Below are positions 22,974 to 33,554 of a stretch of 64,000 bases of DNA, piece by piece. Numbering within the stretch: the stretch's first letter is position 1; the number at the start of each line of letters is the position of its first letter. Source of the stretch: Microbacterium elymi (GTDB lineage: Bacteria > Actinomycetota > Actinomycetes > Actinomycetales > Microbacteriaceae); contig NZ_CP091139.2 in NCBI RefSeq assembly GCF_021582895.2, positions 2,170,001-2,234,000 on the forward strand, in the 5' to 3' direction. The translations under genes were made by a program, and so were the position numbers. The notes below the pieces were generated by a model that was not told where the DNA came from, made no database searches, and saw only the letters and a program-made list of their open reading frames with translations.

Positions 22974-23488
22974 AGCGCACCCGACCGCTGTCGCTGATCA
23001 TCGCCGCCGTGCTCGGCGTCGGCGCCGGCTACCTGTTCGACCAGCTGCTGACTGCGGCCGGGCGCCCCACGTTCACCCCGATGGTGTCGCTGCCGATCAT
23101 GCTGGTCGTCCTCGGCATCGTCGTCGTCCTGTTCGCGCTGCCCATCCACAGGGCCACGCACGGCCGGTCCGCCGGACCGGTCAACCCGTTCCACGCGGTG
23201 CGGGTCGCGATGCTGGCGAAGGCCTCGAGCCTGCTGGGCGCGCTGTTCGTCGGGCTGGGACTCGGCCTCATCCTGTTTCTGCTGACCCGGCCCAACGACC
23301 CGTCGGTAGGCTCGTTGAGTGCGCTGATCGCGACCGTCGTGTGCGCCGCCCTGCTGGTGGCCGGCGGGTTGATCGCCGAGCACCTCTGCACGATCCGGAA
23401 GGACGACGATGACGAACATCCCCGAGGCGGGTCCGGATCCGACAGACCGGACGACTCCGGTCTCGCCGGAGGCTCCCACCCCCGGTGA
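22970..23488 (+). CDS. DUF3180 membrane protein
   Basis: 172 aa with four likely membrane helices (SLIIAAVLGVGAGYLF, LPIMLVVLGIVVVLFALP, LLGALFVGLGLGLILFLL, ALIATVVCAALLVAGGLIAE). The end is polar and acidic (KDDDDEHP). It matches the DUF3180 proteins found after folK in actinobacteria; their function is unknown. The last 80 nt overlap the next gene, an unusually long overlap, so the natural end might be earlier in related genomes. Confidence 0.8.
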   Translation: MKRTRPLSLIIAAVLGVGAGYLFDQLLTAAGRPTFTPMVSLPIMLVVLGIVVVLFALPIHRATHGRSAGPVNPFHAVRVAMLAKASSLLGALFVGLGLGLILFLLTRPNDPSVGSLSALIATVVCAALLVAGGLIAEHLCTIRKDDDDEHPRGGSGSDRPDDSGLAGGSHPR

Positions 23489-24030
23489 GCTCGGCGACGC
23501 GGTGCTCGACGACCGCACGTTCGACGTCGTCCTCGAGCCGCGCGGCGACAACCGCCTGCCGCTCGGCGACGGCACCTGGCATCAGCTCGCGCGGGCCTAC
23601 GTCTGGGTGCGGCTCATCTCGGTGACCGCCATGCTGGTGGTCGTGCTGATCGCGGCCACGGCGCTGTCGGTCTTCGCCCACGAGGCATGGGTGTGGATCC
23701 CCGGCGGCATCGCCGCCGCCGTCTTAGCGGCCACCGCCGTGATCACCCCGCGGCAGGCTCGGTCGTTCGGGTATCAGCTGCGTCACGACGATCTGGTGTT
23801 CCGCCGCGGCATCCTCTGGCAGCGCCAGGTGGCGGTGCCCTACGGGCGGATGCAAGCTGGTCGACATCACCCATGGCCCGCTCGACCGGGCGTTCGGCAT
23901 CGCGCAGCTCAAGCTCGTGACGGCCGCGGCATCCACCGGCGTCGTCATCCCCGGGCTCACCCAGGGCGCGGCCGAGCGGCTGCGCGACACCCTCATCGCC
24001 GTGGCGGAGACCCGCAGGACCGGACTATGA
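23409..24030 (+). CDS. PH-domain (bPH2, YdbS-like) membrane protein
   Basis: About 207 aa. Two helices (about 60-105) are followed by a bacterial PH domain with TPRQARSFGYQLRHDDLVFRRG and, after repair at 23852-23857 (GCAAGC), YGRMQLVDITHGPLDRAF. YdbS/YdbT-type pairs are membrane-anchored PH proteins, in some species linked to resistance to antimicrobial compounds; here the role is unknown. The ATG at 23409 has AAGGACGACG upstream. Its stop overlaps the second PH gene (ATGA at 24027). Confidence 0.82.
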
Positions 24031-25665
24031 CCACCGCCGAGCCCGTGCCGCCGGCTGCGGGACCGCCGGCGCAGGGGGCTCCGCTGCCCGGCGCGCGCTC
24101 GCCGCTCAGCGACGGCGACTGGCACCGTCTGCACCCGCTCACGCCGCTGTTCCGCGGCGGGTTCGTGCTGGTCGTGGTCGCGGGCCTCGTGATCTCGAAC
24201 CTGCGCGAGCGGATCATCGACTTCTTCGTGAACTCCGCGGTGCCGGATGCCGGAGACTTCGAGGACAGCGGCGACCCGATCGACTTCATCCTGTCGCACA
24301 ACCTCGTGCTGCTGGCACTGCTGGCCGTGCTCGTGGTGGTGCTGGTCCTGATCGGCCTGTTCTACCTGGCGTGGCGGTTCCACACGTTCCGCATCACCGG
24401 AGACGACGTGGAGGTGCGGCAGGGCGTGCTGTTCCGCAAGCCATCGCCGTGCCCCGCTGGACCGCGTGCAGGGCGTGAACCTCACCCGGCCGATGCTTGC
24501 CCGTCTGTGCGGCATGGCCAAGCTCGAGGTCGTCGGCGCCGGCTCGGACGCCAACGTCAAGCTCGACTACCTGTCCACCTCGAACGCCGAGGCGGTCCGG
24601 GGCGACATCCTGCGCCTGGCCTCGGGCCGCAAGCTGGCCGAGGCCCGGGCCCGGGGCGCGGCGCCCCCGGCCGGCTCGCGCGTGGCGGCCGCGGCATCCG
24701 TGGTCACCGACGCCGTGAACTCCCTCGTCCTCGGCGCGGAGGAGCCGGTCGCCGAACCGGCATCCGTCGTGTCCATCCCGGTGGTGCGGCTGATCCTCGC
24801 GCACCTGTTCGGCGGGCGGACGCTGGTGCTGCTGGCCCTGATCGCGATCGCCGTGTGGGGCTCGATCGTCGGCACGCCGTGGATCCTGTTCACGATCGTG
24901 CCGATGTTCCTCGCGTTCGGTGCCGTCCTGATGCGGTCGATCACCAAGTCGCTGCGGTACTCGATCGCCCCGACGCCGGACGGCGTGCGCATCACCTACG
25001 GCCTGTTCACCACCGTGACCGAGACGCTGCCGCCCGGCCGCATCCACGCCGTCGAGATCAGCCAGCCGCTGATGTGGCGCGCGTTCGGCTGGTGGGCGGT
25101 GCGGGTGAACCGGATGAGCGGCAAGAGCGCGAACTCCGGTCAGACCGACCAGTTCTCGGAGGTGCTGCCGGTGGGCGACCGCGCCGACGTCGAGCGGGTG
25201 CTGCGGCTGGTCATGCCCGGGATGCCGGAGCAAGCAGTGGCCGCTCGTGTTCGAGCACGGCATCCTCGGCCCCGGCGCGGCCGACCCGTACACCAACACG
25301 CCGCGCCGCGCGCGGATCCTGCGGCCGCTGTCGTGGCGGCGCAACGGCTTCCTCCTGGCCGAGGCCGGACTGCTGCCTGCGCCGCGGGATGGTGTGGCGC
25401 AACCTGGGCATCTTCCCGCTCGCGCGGCTGCAGAGCGTCGGGCTTGCATCAGGGCCCGCTCGCGCGCGCGCTGGGCGCGGCCAAGGTGCACGCGCACACG
25501 ATCCCCGGGCGGGTCTCGGGCCAGCTCGGGGCGGTGGACCGGGATGCCGCGGTCGCGCTGTTCGCACGCGCCGAGGCCGCCGCCGTCGCGGCCGGCGCCA
25601 CCGACCGCAGCCACCGCTGGGCCGGGGAGGATCCGGCGACGCCGGGCGGGGGTGGGCGGTTGTGA
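24027..25665 (+). CDS. Multi-PH-domain (YdbT-like) membrane protein
   Basis: About 545 aa, the larger partner. It has two or three bPH2 domains separated by helix pairs (GGFVLVVVAGLVISN, VLLALLAVLVVVLVLIGLFY, TLVLLALIAIAVWGSIVG). Typical PH strings recur: FRITGDDVEVRQGVLF, RRAPLDRVQGVNLTRP, ISQPLMWRAFGWWAVRVN, RNLGIFPLARLQSVGLHQG. It carries four breaks, all at the same motif: 24436-24441 and 25230-25235 (GCAAGC), 25375-25380 (GCCTGC) and 25442-25447 (GCTTGC). Each one-base repair restores a conserved PH motif, the clearest example of the motif effect within one gene. Stop and next start overlap (GTGA). Confidence 0.85.
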
Positions 25666-26358
25666 GGGCCGACGGGCGCCTGGGGGTCGGGATCATCGGC
25701 GCGGGCCGGGTCGGCCCGGTGATCGGCGCGGCGCTGGCAGGCGCCGGACACGCCGTGGTCGGCATCACGCACGGGTCGGACGACGACCGGGTCGAGTCGG
25801 TGCTGCCCGGGGTGCCCTTCCTGGACACGCCCGAGATCGTGCGCCGCGCCGAGCTGGTCGTGCTGGCCGTGCCGCACGACGAACTGCCGGGGCTGGTGAC
25901 CGGCCTCGCCGAGGTCGAGGCGTGGCAGATCGGCCAGCTGGTGCTGCACACCGATCCCGGCCACGGCCTGGACGTGCTCGCGCCCGCCGCCGCCCGCGGC
26001 GCCATCCCGCTGGCGATCCACCCGGCGATCACGTTCACCGGGACATCCATGGACATCCGCCAGCTCACCGACGCGTTCGCCGCGGTCACGGCACCGGCGG
26101 CCGTGCTGCCGATCGCCCAGGCGCTCGCGGTCGAGCTGGGCTTGCGAGCCGGTGGTGGTGGCGGATGCCGACCGCCCGGCCTATGCGGAGGCCATCGCGA
26201 CCGCGACCGAGTTCTCGCGATCGATCGTGCGGCAGGCATCCGATCTGCTCGCCTCGGCCGGCGTGGAGAACCCGCGCGCGTTCCTGTCGACGATCGTGCA
26301 CTCCAGCGTCGATCAGGCGCTCGCCGACCCGGGCGACGCCGCCGACCTCAAGCCCTGA
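25662..26358 (+). CDS. Rossmann-like NAD(P)-binding protein with DUF2520 domain
   Basis: About 231 aa. The N-terminal dinucleotide-binding domain has GVGIIGAGRVGPVIGAAL and VVLAVPHDEL. The C-terminal half (HPAITFTG, then the helical DUF2520 region with VVVADADRPAYAEAIA) resembles 6-phosphogluconate-dehydrogenase-like and ketopantoate reductase-like folds. In related actinobacteria this gene often precedes panC. Here panC is absent and a palindromic repeat pair and a phosphoesterase follow. A break at 26140-26145 (GCTTGC) lies between the domains. It starts at GTG 25662, coupled to the PH gene. Confidence 0.82.
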
Positions 26359-26385
26359 GCGGCGGGCGGATGCGGCATCCGCCCA

Positions 26386-26517
26386 TTCGGTCGACGCATA
26401 TGGCTGCCGATTCGGCCCCAGGACAGCCATTCGCGTCGACCGAACCGGCCCGCGGAGTCTCGGTCGACGCATATGGCGGTCGATTCGGCCCCAGGACAGC
26501 CATTCGCGTCGACCGAA
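26386..26517. repeat. Palindromic repeat family A, two tandem copies
   Basis: Copies at 26386-26444 and 26460-26517. Each begins CGGTCGACGCATATGGC and ends with the near-inverted GCCATTCGCGTCGACCG around a 19-nt centre (GATTCGGCCCCAGGAC). Arms pair over about 20 bp apart from the CATAT/GAAT centre. The two copies differ at a few positions. They fill the gap between two convergent genes and look like REP/REPIN elements. Confidence 0.85.
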
Positions 26518-26541
26518 CCGACGACAGGAGGGGCACGCGGC

Positions 26542-28173
26542 TCAGTGCCGCACGGACCCGTTCGCGTCGAGCAGCAGCGGCTCGGCGTGCGGCGGCCCGT
26601 CGAAGTCGAAGAGGCCGTCCAGCGTGCCCGCCCGCGCATCGAAGCTGCCGCCGCCGATGCGGCCGGTGCGCCAGTTGTCTTCGATGAACCGCAGGATCGA
26701 GGTCTGCTCGGTCGCGGTGTGGTCGATCGCCCCGCCCGCGCGTAGGGCGAGATCACCGGCAAGCGGCAGCCGCTGGCTGGGCCCGCAGCGCCCGATCTGA
26801 CCGCCGGCGACGGGCGCGGCCGCGTCGGCGCAGATGGCGGCGTCGATGTCGGATGACCGCGAGGCGTTGAGGATCGTCGGGGCGACGTGGTCGTACCACC
26901 CGTCCGAGTCGTCGTACGCGATCACGACTGCGGTCGAGGCCCAGTCGGCCGAGGTCTGCAGCCGGTTGAGGGTGCCCACCAGGAAGGCCTGCTCGTCGAG
27001 GGGGTCCGAGGAGCCCGCGTGGCCGTCCTGCGCGCCCGGCGCCTTCAGGAACGACACCGCGGGAAGCCGTCCGGCGGTCAGTGCGGCGTCGAAGTCGGTC
27101 AGATCGTACTGATGGTGCGCGCGATCGTCGTACCCGATCATCGCCACCGACGTCGGGGGCAGATGATGCGGATTGGCGGTGGACGGGTAGTACTGGAACG
27201 GCTCGTGGTGCGGGACGTAGTCGGCGATGCGCGCCCCGCCGACGTTCGTCCGGCTCGCCCCGCACTGCGCGGGCGCGCCGGTGGCGGCATCCCATGCCGA
27301 GGTCGGGCGGAACCCGCCGGAGAACCAGCCCCACGTCACGTGCGCGGCCGACAGCAGGTCGCCGATCGTGCGGGAGGATGCCGGGAACCGGCCGAGCGGA
27401 GCATTCGTGCCGCGCCGGCTGCAGTCGTCGAGAGCCGGATCGACGTCGGTGATCAGGGTGCCGCGGCCCTGCGCGTCCGGCGCGGCGACCCGTGCCGGAT
27501 CGCGGACGACCGCGCCGCTGTGCGGATCGACGAGGGTCATGCCCCACGTCTGCCCCGAGATCAGGTCGATGGCGCCGGGCGTGGACGGGCCGAACACCGT
27601 GTCCCACGAGTTGTCGCTCATCGCGAACCGCTGCGCGTAGTTCCACAGCGCCGTCACCGTGTTCCCGTCGTAGTAGTCCATGACCAGCCCGGGTTCGCCG
27701 AACCCGCTCCGGCACGCGTCCCGCGACGTGTGCTCGACGAACCGGTCCATCCGGCCGCCGTTCATCGCGCGCTGCTCGTCGGTGTAGTCGTGGTCCTGGT
27801 CGCAGGTCAGCGCCTGCTCGTGGGTGAGACGGCGTGGCGCCGACGCGTTCGGATTGTGCGTCAGCATCCCGGACGTGGTCAGCGTGTCCGCGTGCGCAGT
27901 GTCGGATGCCGCATGAAACGGCGTGCCGTCGGTGTTGGCGGCGACCGGGTAGGTGCCGAAGTAGTGGTCGAAAGACACGTTCTCGCCGAAGATCACGACG
28001 AGGTGCCGGATCGGCGTCGTCGTCGCCTGCGCGCTCGGAGAGGCGGATGCCGGGGCCGACGCGGTGCGTGTCGGAACCGGGGTCGGGGTGGGGGCCGGCG
28101 CACAGGAGACGAGGGCGACCGCGAGCGTCGCAAGGACGGCAGCCGCCCGCGCGCGGTGCCTCGGCTGGACCAT
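26542..28173 (-). CDS. Phosphoesterase-family lipoprotein (phospholipase C/acid phosphatase type)
   Basis: 543 aa. The lipoprotein signal ends in LVSC, followed by a Thr/Pro linker. The mature part is a PF04185-type phosphoesterase: HLVVIFGENVSFDHYFGTYP (metal and nucleophile region), SDNSWDTVFGPSTPGAIDL, VAMIGYDDRAHHQYD, and IAYDDSDGWYDHV (metal-binding). Such enzymes hydrolyse phospholipids or other phosphomonoesters at the cell surface. The ATG at 28173 has GGAGGCGATC upstream. It is unbroken, although long, perhaps because it has few GCAGC sites. It is divergent from lysS. Confidence 0.85.
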   Translation of the reverse strand: MVQPRHRARAAAVLATLAVALVSCAPAPTPTPVPTRTASAPASASPSAQATTTPIRHLVVIFGENVSFDHYFGTYPVAANTDGTPFHAASDTAHADTLTTSGMLTHNPNASAPRRLTHEQALTCDQDHDYTDEQRAMNGGRMDRFVEHTSRDACRSGFGEPGLVMDYYDGNTVTALWNYAQRFAMSDNSWDTVFGPSTPGAIDLISGQTWGMTLVDPHSGAVVRDPARVAAPDAQGRGTLITDVDPALDDCSRRGTNAPLGRFPASSRTIGDLLSAAHVTWGWFSGGFRPTSAWDAATGAPAQCGASRTNVGGARIADYVPHHEPFQYYPSTANPHHLPPTSVAMIGYDDRAHHQYDLTDFDAALTAGRLPAVSFLKAPGAQDGHAGSSDPLDEQAFLVGTLNRLQTSADWASTAVVIAYDDSDGWYDHVAPTILNASRSSDIDAAICADAAAPVAGGQIGRCGPSQRLPLAGDLALRAGGAIDHTATEQTSILRFIEDNWRTGRIGGGSFDARAGTLDGLFDFDGPPHAEPLLLDANGSVRH

Positions 28174-28242
28174 ACGATCGCCTCCGAGTACCAGTGTGCC
28201 GCGCCGATAGACTGGACGGCGACTTCCGAGGAGCCCCGCCGC

Positions 28243-29773
28243 ATGACCGACACCCCCCGCACCGCACCGGCCGACGCGCCCGAGACGACCGAAGAGGACG
28301 TCATCGAGCAGAAGGCCGTGCGCATGGCCAAGCGCGAGCGGCTCATCGCCGAGCGGGCGGATGCCGCCGGTGGCGCGTATCCGGTGAGCGTGCCGGTCAC
28401 CGACACCATCCCCGACCTGCGCGCCCGCTACGGCGACCTCGAGGCGGGGGCCGAGACGGGCGTCACCGCCGCGGTCGCCGGCCGGGTCGTGTTCAGCCGC
28501 AACACCGGCAAGCTGTGCTTCGCGTCGCTGCAGTCCGGCGACGGCAGCCGCATCCAGGCCATGGTGTCGCTGGCCGTCGTCGGCGAGGAGCAGCTCGCGC
28601 GCTGGAAGGAGCTGGTCGACCTCGGCGACCACGTCTACGTGCGCGGCCAGGTCATCTCCAGCCGCCGCGGCGAGCTGTCGATCATGGTCGAGGACTGGGC
28701 CATCGCGTCCAAGGCGCTGCTGCCGTTGCCGAACATGTACACCGAGCTCAACGAGGAGAGCCGTGTGCGCAGCCGGTACCTCGATCTGATCGTGCGCGAG
28801 CAGGCGCGCCAGACCGTGCGCGCCCGCGCCCAGGTCAACGCCAGCCTGCGCCGGACCTTCGCCGCGCACGACTTCATCGAGGTCGAGACGCCGATGCTGC
28901 AGATCCAGCACGGCGGGGCTTCGGCGCGCCCGTTCGTGACGCACTCGAACGCGTTCGACGCCGAGCTGTACCTGCGCATCGCTCCCGAGCTGTACCTGAA
29001 GCGCGCCGCCGTCGGCGGGATCGACCGGGTGTTCGAGATCAACCGCAACTTCCGCAACGAGGGCGCCGATTCCACCCACAGCCCCGAGTTCGCGATGCTC
29101 GAGGCCTACCAGGCGTACAGCGACTACAACGGCATCGCCGGCCTCACGCAGGAGCTCGTGCAGAACGCTGCGATCGCCGTCGCCGGATCCACCACCGTCA
29201 CCTGGGCCGACGGCACCGAATACGACCTGGGCGGCGACTGGGACCGCATCTCGATGTACGACTCGCTGAGCGCGGCATCCGGTGTCACCGTCACCCCGCA
29301 GACCTCCCTCGACGAGCTTGCGCGCGCTGGCCGACGCGCAGGGAGTGGACGAGCCGCCGCATCCCACCCACGGCAAGTGGGTCGAAGAGCTGTGGGAGCA
29401 CTTCGTCAAGGGCGGGCTGACCCGTCCGACATTCGTGATGGACTTCCCGGTCGACACGAGCCCCCTGGTCCGCGAGCACCGGACGATCGCCGGCGTGGTG
29501 GAGAAGTGGGATCTGTACATTCGCGGCTTCGAGCTGGCCACCGGGTACTCCGAGCTGATCGACCCGGTCATCCAGCGAGAGCGGTTCGTCGCGCAGGCCA
29601 CCCTCGCCGCCGCCGGCGATGTCGAGGCGATGCGCATCGACGAGGAGTTCCTGCGGGCCATGGAGCACGGCATGCCCCCGATGGGCGGCATGGGCATGGG
29701 CATCGACCGGCTGCTGATGGCGATCACCGGCCTCGGCATCCGCGAGACGATCCTCTTCCCGCTGGTCAAGTAG
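28243..29773 (+). CDS. lysS: Lysyl-tRNA synthetase (class II)
   Basis: About 510 aa. It has an OB-fold anticodon domain ([18 protein letters not shown]) and a class II core: motif 1 around [10 protein letters not shown], motif 2 [20 protein letters not shown], motif 3 [11 protein letters not shown]. The sequence ends ETILFPLVK. One break at 29316-29321 (GCTTGC); GCTGC restores [19 protein letters not shown]. The start ATG is 28243; the first 20 residues are polar and variable. It is essential, so the break cannot be real unless another lysS exists. Confidence 0.95.
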
Positions 29774-29811
29774 CGGATCCGGTGCTCCGGCGGCGCCGGT
29801 ACGATGGAGGC

Positions 29812-30000
29812 ATGGACAACTTCTGGGTCGCCGCGTTCTGGTCGCTCATCCCGACCGTCGTGGTGCTGGGGCTGTTCCTGTTCATCCTGCGCTCGGTCGT
29901 GCGGATGGATCGCAACGAGCGCCGTACCTACGCCAAGGTCGAGGCGGAGGAGCGTGCCAAGCGGGGGATGCCGCCGGCCCCGCCCGCCTCCGAGCACTGA
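29812..30000 (+). CDS. Small single-helix membrane protein
   Basis: 62 aa. One membrane helix (FWSLIPTVVVLGLFLFILRSVV) is followed by a basic, charged tail (RMDRNERRTYAKVEAEERAKRG). GGAGG lies just before ATG 29812. Similar short proteins follow lysS in Microbacteriaceae. No function is known. It lies between lysS and cls and may be co-transcribed with either. Confidence 0.75.
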   Translation: MDNFWVAAFWSLIPTVVVLGLFLFILRSVVRMDRNERRTYAKVEAEERAKRGMPPAPPASEH

Positions 30001-30094
30001 CCCGCTCGATCCTCGCGACGCCTCCGCGGTGGGCGTCACGGCCGACGGCGCGCGCCCGCTACGCTGGAGCGAGGATTCGCCGAGAGGGGGCCGG

Positions 30095-31557
30095 ATGACG
30101 GCGTTCATCGCGACGTGGTGGCCGATCGTCATCCTGATCGTCGACATCGCCATCCGCATCGCCGCGGTGATCATCGTGCCGCGCAACCGCCGCCCGACCG
30201 CCGCGATGGCATGGCTGCTGGCCATCTACTTCATCCCCTTCGTCGGGGTGTTCCTATTCCTGCTGATCGGGACCCCGCGGCTGCCGCGCAAGCGGCGGCG
30301 CAAACAGGACGCGATCAACGACTACATCCGCGAGACCAGCGCGCACCTCGACTTCGGCACGCTGCGCCCGCACGCGCCGGACTGGTTCACCTCGACGGTC
30401 ACGATGAACCGCACGCTCGGCGCCATGCCGCTGGCCGGCGACAACGACGCGCATCTCATCTCGGACTACGCCGCCAGTCTGGCGGCGATGGCGGGGGCCA
30501 TCCGCCAGGCGAAGAAGTACGTGCACGTCGAGTTCTACATCCTGCAGGCGGATGCCGCGACCGACGACTTCTTCCGGGCGCTCGAAGAGGCCACGGCCCG
30601 CGGGGTGACCGTCCGGGTGCTGCTGGACCACTGGGCGAACCGCGGCAAGCCGCACTACCGGCGCACCCTGAAGCGGCTGACCGCGATGGGCGCGCACTGG
30701 CAGCTCATGCTCCCGGTCCAGCCGCTGCGCGGGAAATACCAGCGTCCCGACCTGCGCAACCACCGCAAGCTGCTGGTGGTGGACGGCGACGTCGCGTTCA
30801 TGGGCTCGCAGAACGTGACCGACTCCACCTACAACCTGCGCAAGAACATCCGGCGCGGACTGCACTGGGTCGACCTGATGGTGCGGATCGAGGGCCCGGT
30901 GGTGGCGTCGGTGAACGCCGTGTTCCTCTCGGACTGGTACAGCGAGACCGACGAGACGCTCGAGGACGAGGTCGAGCTGTTCGAGATCACCCCGAGCTCG
31001 GGCGACCTGGACTGCCAGATCGTGCCCAGCGGACCGGGCTTCCGATTCGAGAACAACCTGAAGCTGTTCCTCGCGCTGCTGTACTACGCGCAAGCGCAAG
31101 GTCATCATGGTCAGCCCCTACTTCGTGCCCGACGAGGCGATGCTGCTGGCGGTGACCACCGCGTGCCACCGGGGGGTGGAGGTCGAGCTGTTCGTGTCCG
31201 AAGAGGGCGATCAGGCGATGGTCTACCACGCTCAGCGCAGCTACTACGAGGCGCTGCTGAAGGCGGGGGTGAAGATCTGGCTGTACCGGCGGCCGCTCAT
31301 CCTGCACTCCAAGTCGATGACCGTCGACGACGAGGTCGCCATCATCGGCTCGAGCAACATGGACATGCGCTCGTTCGGTCTGAACCTGGAGATCTCGATG
31401 CTCGTGCGCGGCGCGGAGTTCGTCGCCGAGATGCGCCGGATCGAGGAGGAGTACCGTCAGCTCTCGCGCGAGCTGACCCTGGAGGAATGGATGCGGGCAG
31501 CCGCTGCGCTCCACGGTGCTGGACAACATCGCACGCCTCACCTCCGCGCTCCAGTAG
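30095..31557 (+). CDS. cls: Cardiolipin synthase
   Basis: About 487 aa. Two N-terminal helices (IVILIVDIAIRIAAVIIVPR and AWLLAIYFIPFVGVFLFLLI) precede two phospholipase D domains with HKD motifs: NHRKLLVVDGD near residue 222 and HSKSMTVDDE near residue 407. It transfers a phosphatidyl group between two phosphatidylglycerols in the membrane. Breaks at 31090-31095 (GCAAGC) and 31494-31500 (GGGCAGCC for GGCAGCC). Repairs give YYAQRKVIMVSPYFVPDE and the end MRQPLRSTVLDNIARLTSALQ. The ATG 30095 follows AGAGGGGG. Confidence 0.92.
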
Positions 31558-31597
31558 ATCCCAGGCGGCGTCCGGGCCCGGATGGAAGGATGGACCC

Positions 31598-33138
31598 GTG
31601 GCATCGCATGAAGAGGATCCCGCGCCCACGGCCGGACCAGGCTCGGAGCCGATCCCGCTCGATCAGCTGGCCGATCAGGCCGGTGCCGTCCGGCTGGCCG
31701 TCGTCGGCGGAGGGATCGCCGGCCTCGTCGCCGCGCTGGAGTGCGCGAAAGTAGGGCTGTCGGTCACCGTGTACGAGGCGGCCGACCGGCTCGGCGGCAC
31801 CGTGCGCACGGTCGACCTGGACGGGATCCCGGCCGACACCGGCGCCGACTCGTTCTCGGCACGCGGCGGCGCGGTGGCCGCGCTGGTGGCCGACCTCGGG
31901 CTGAGCGAGGCGGTGATCGCCCCGGTGACAGAGACGCGCTGGGTCAGCGGAATCGAGGGCGGGACGGATGCCGCCCCCTGCCGGCGGACGCGGTCCTCGG
32001 CATCCCGGAGAACATGTTCGGCGACGAGGTGCGCCGGATCCTCGGCACCGGCGGCGCATGGCGGGCCTACCTCGACCGCCTCCGCCCGCCGCTGACCATC
32101 GGGCACGAACGGCGGCTGTCGACCCTGGTGCGCTCCCGGATGGGCGCGAAGGTGCTCGACCGCCTGGTCGCCCCGCTCACCGCGGGCGTGTTCGGGGCGC
32201 TGCCCGACGACATCGACGTCGACCTGGCCGCCCCCGGCCTGAACGCCGCGCTCACCCGTGCCGGCTCGCTGTCCGGCGCGGTCGCGATCGTGCGCGGCGA
32301 CACGTCTCGGCAGTCCGGCGCGGGATCGATGGCCGGCGGGATGTCGCGGCTCGTCGACGCGCTGGCCGCCCGGCTGGACGACCTCGGTGCGGACGTGCGG
32401 GTCGGCGTCACGGTCTCGGCGCTCGAGGCCGCCGGCGCGTCGTCCGGTGCGGGATGGATCGTGCACACATCCTCGGACGAGTTCGACACCACCGACGAGG
32501 CGCCCCCGCCGGAGCGGTTCGACGCGGTGATCCTCGCGGTGCCCGAGCGCGAGGCCCGGCGTCTGCTCGAACCGATCGTGCCCGGCCTGCCGGCCGCGGC
32601 GCCGGCCGGCACCCCGGTCGAGACCGTCACCCTCGTCCTGGACGCACCCGAGCTGGACGCCCGCCCCCGCGGCGCCGAAGTGGTCGCCGCACCGGGGTCC
32701 CGCGCCGCCTCGGGTGCGCTGCACCTGACCGCCAAGTGGGCGATCCCCGCCGCCGGCGGACGGCACCTCGTGCGGGTCGCGTTCGGCGGACCCGGCATGC
32801 CGCCGCCCACCGCCGGGATGGACGAGGCGGAGGCCGCGGAGCTCGCGCGGACCGAGGCATCCGCGCTGTTCGGCGTCGCCCTGCGGCCGGAGCAGGTGCG
32901 GGCCTTCGACCGGGCCCGCTTCACGCTCGCCCCGCCCCGGGCCCTGATGGGCCGCACCGCCGCCGCCGACCGGGTGCGCAGCGCGGTCGAAGCCCTGCCG
33001 CGCCTGGCGGCGACCGGCGCCTGGCTGTCCGGGAGCGGGCTCGCACAGGTCGTCCCGGATGCCGCGGCCACTGCCGACCGGTTGCGCCGCCGTGCCCTGT
33101 TCGGCGAGAAGCCCTCGTCTTCAGGGGTGGATGCCTGA
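31598..33138 (+). CDS. hemY: HemY-type protoporphyrinogen/coproporphyrinogen III oxidase
   Basis: About 514 aa FAD enzyme. Motifs are VAVVGGGIAGLVAALE-like LAVVGGGIAGLVAALECAK, EAADRLGGTVRTVDLDG, DTGADSF, LVRSRMGAKVLDRLVAPLTAGVFGA, and a C-terminal TGAWLSGSGLAQVVPDA. In Actinobacteria this enzyme normally oxidises coproporphyrinogen III in the coproporphyrin-dependent heme route. A break near 31973-31978 is a C-run one base short, not a GCAGC site; repair gives AAPLPADAVLGIPENMFGDE. The start GTG 31598 has GGAAGGA upstream. hemD lies 1.3 kb downstream, so heme genes cluster here. Confidence 0.88.
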
Positions 33139-33190
33139 AATGGAATACAGCGTTACCCTGGGGTGGACACCAACCGTGAGGAGAGACCTG

Positions 33191-33553
33191 ATGCGGGGAA
33201 AAGTCGGACTTGTGATCGGACTGGCTGCGGGATATGTCCTGGGCGCGCGGGCAGGTCGTGAGCGCTACGAGCAGATCAAGGAACAGGCCGAGCGGGTCTG
33301 GGAGCTTCCCGCGGTGCAGAAGCAGGTGGATCGGGCCAAGGACTTCGGCAAGTCCGCCGTGATGGCGCTGCCGAACGCGCTGTGGGACGGCGCGGTCAAG
33401 GTGACGCGCGCGGCGAGCTCGCGCGGCACGGCGGGTGAGCGGGTGGATGCCGCGGTCCGCGCCGGCACGCGGTCGGGCGACGACGTCGCCCGGGCCGCCC
33501 AGACGACGGCGGACGAGGTCAAGGACGCGCTCCGCGACCGCGATGGGAGCTGA
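33191..33553 (+). CDS. YtxH-like small envelope protein
   Basis: 120 aa. The start MRGKVGLVIGLAAGYVLGARAGRERY is a short glycine-rich helix followed by a charged, mainly helical region, as in YtxH-domain proteins. The Ala/Val/Asp-rich C-terminus (AAQTTADEVKDALRDRDGS) could be amphipathic. It has GAGGAGAG before the ATG. It is first of three short genes for membrane-associated proteins (holin-like, DUF3618-like) packed without gaps. Confidence 0.75.
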   Translation: MRGKVGLVIGLAAGYVLGARAGRERYEQIKEQAERVWELPAVQKQVDRAKDFGKSAVMALPNALWDGAVKVTRAASSRGTAGERVDAAVRAGTRSGDDVARAAQTTADEVKDALRDRDGS

Positions 33554-33554
33554 G

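Noticed and set aside
26542..30225. Very long minus-strand open frame across lysS and the phosphoesterase
   Set aside because: Only the 26542-28173 part has a signal peptide and domain motifs. The upstream part is antisense to lysS, whose motifs are unmistakable.
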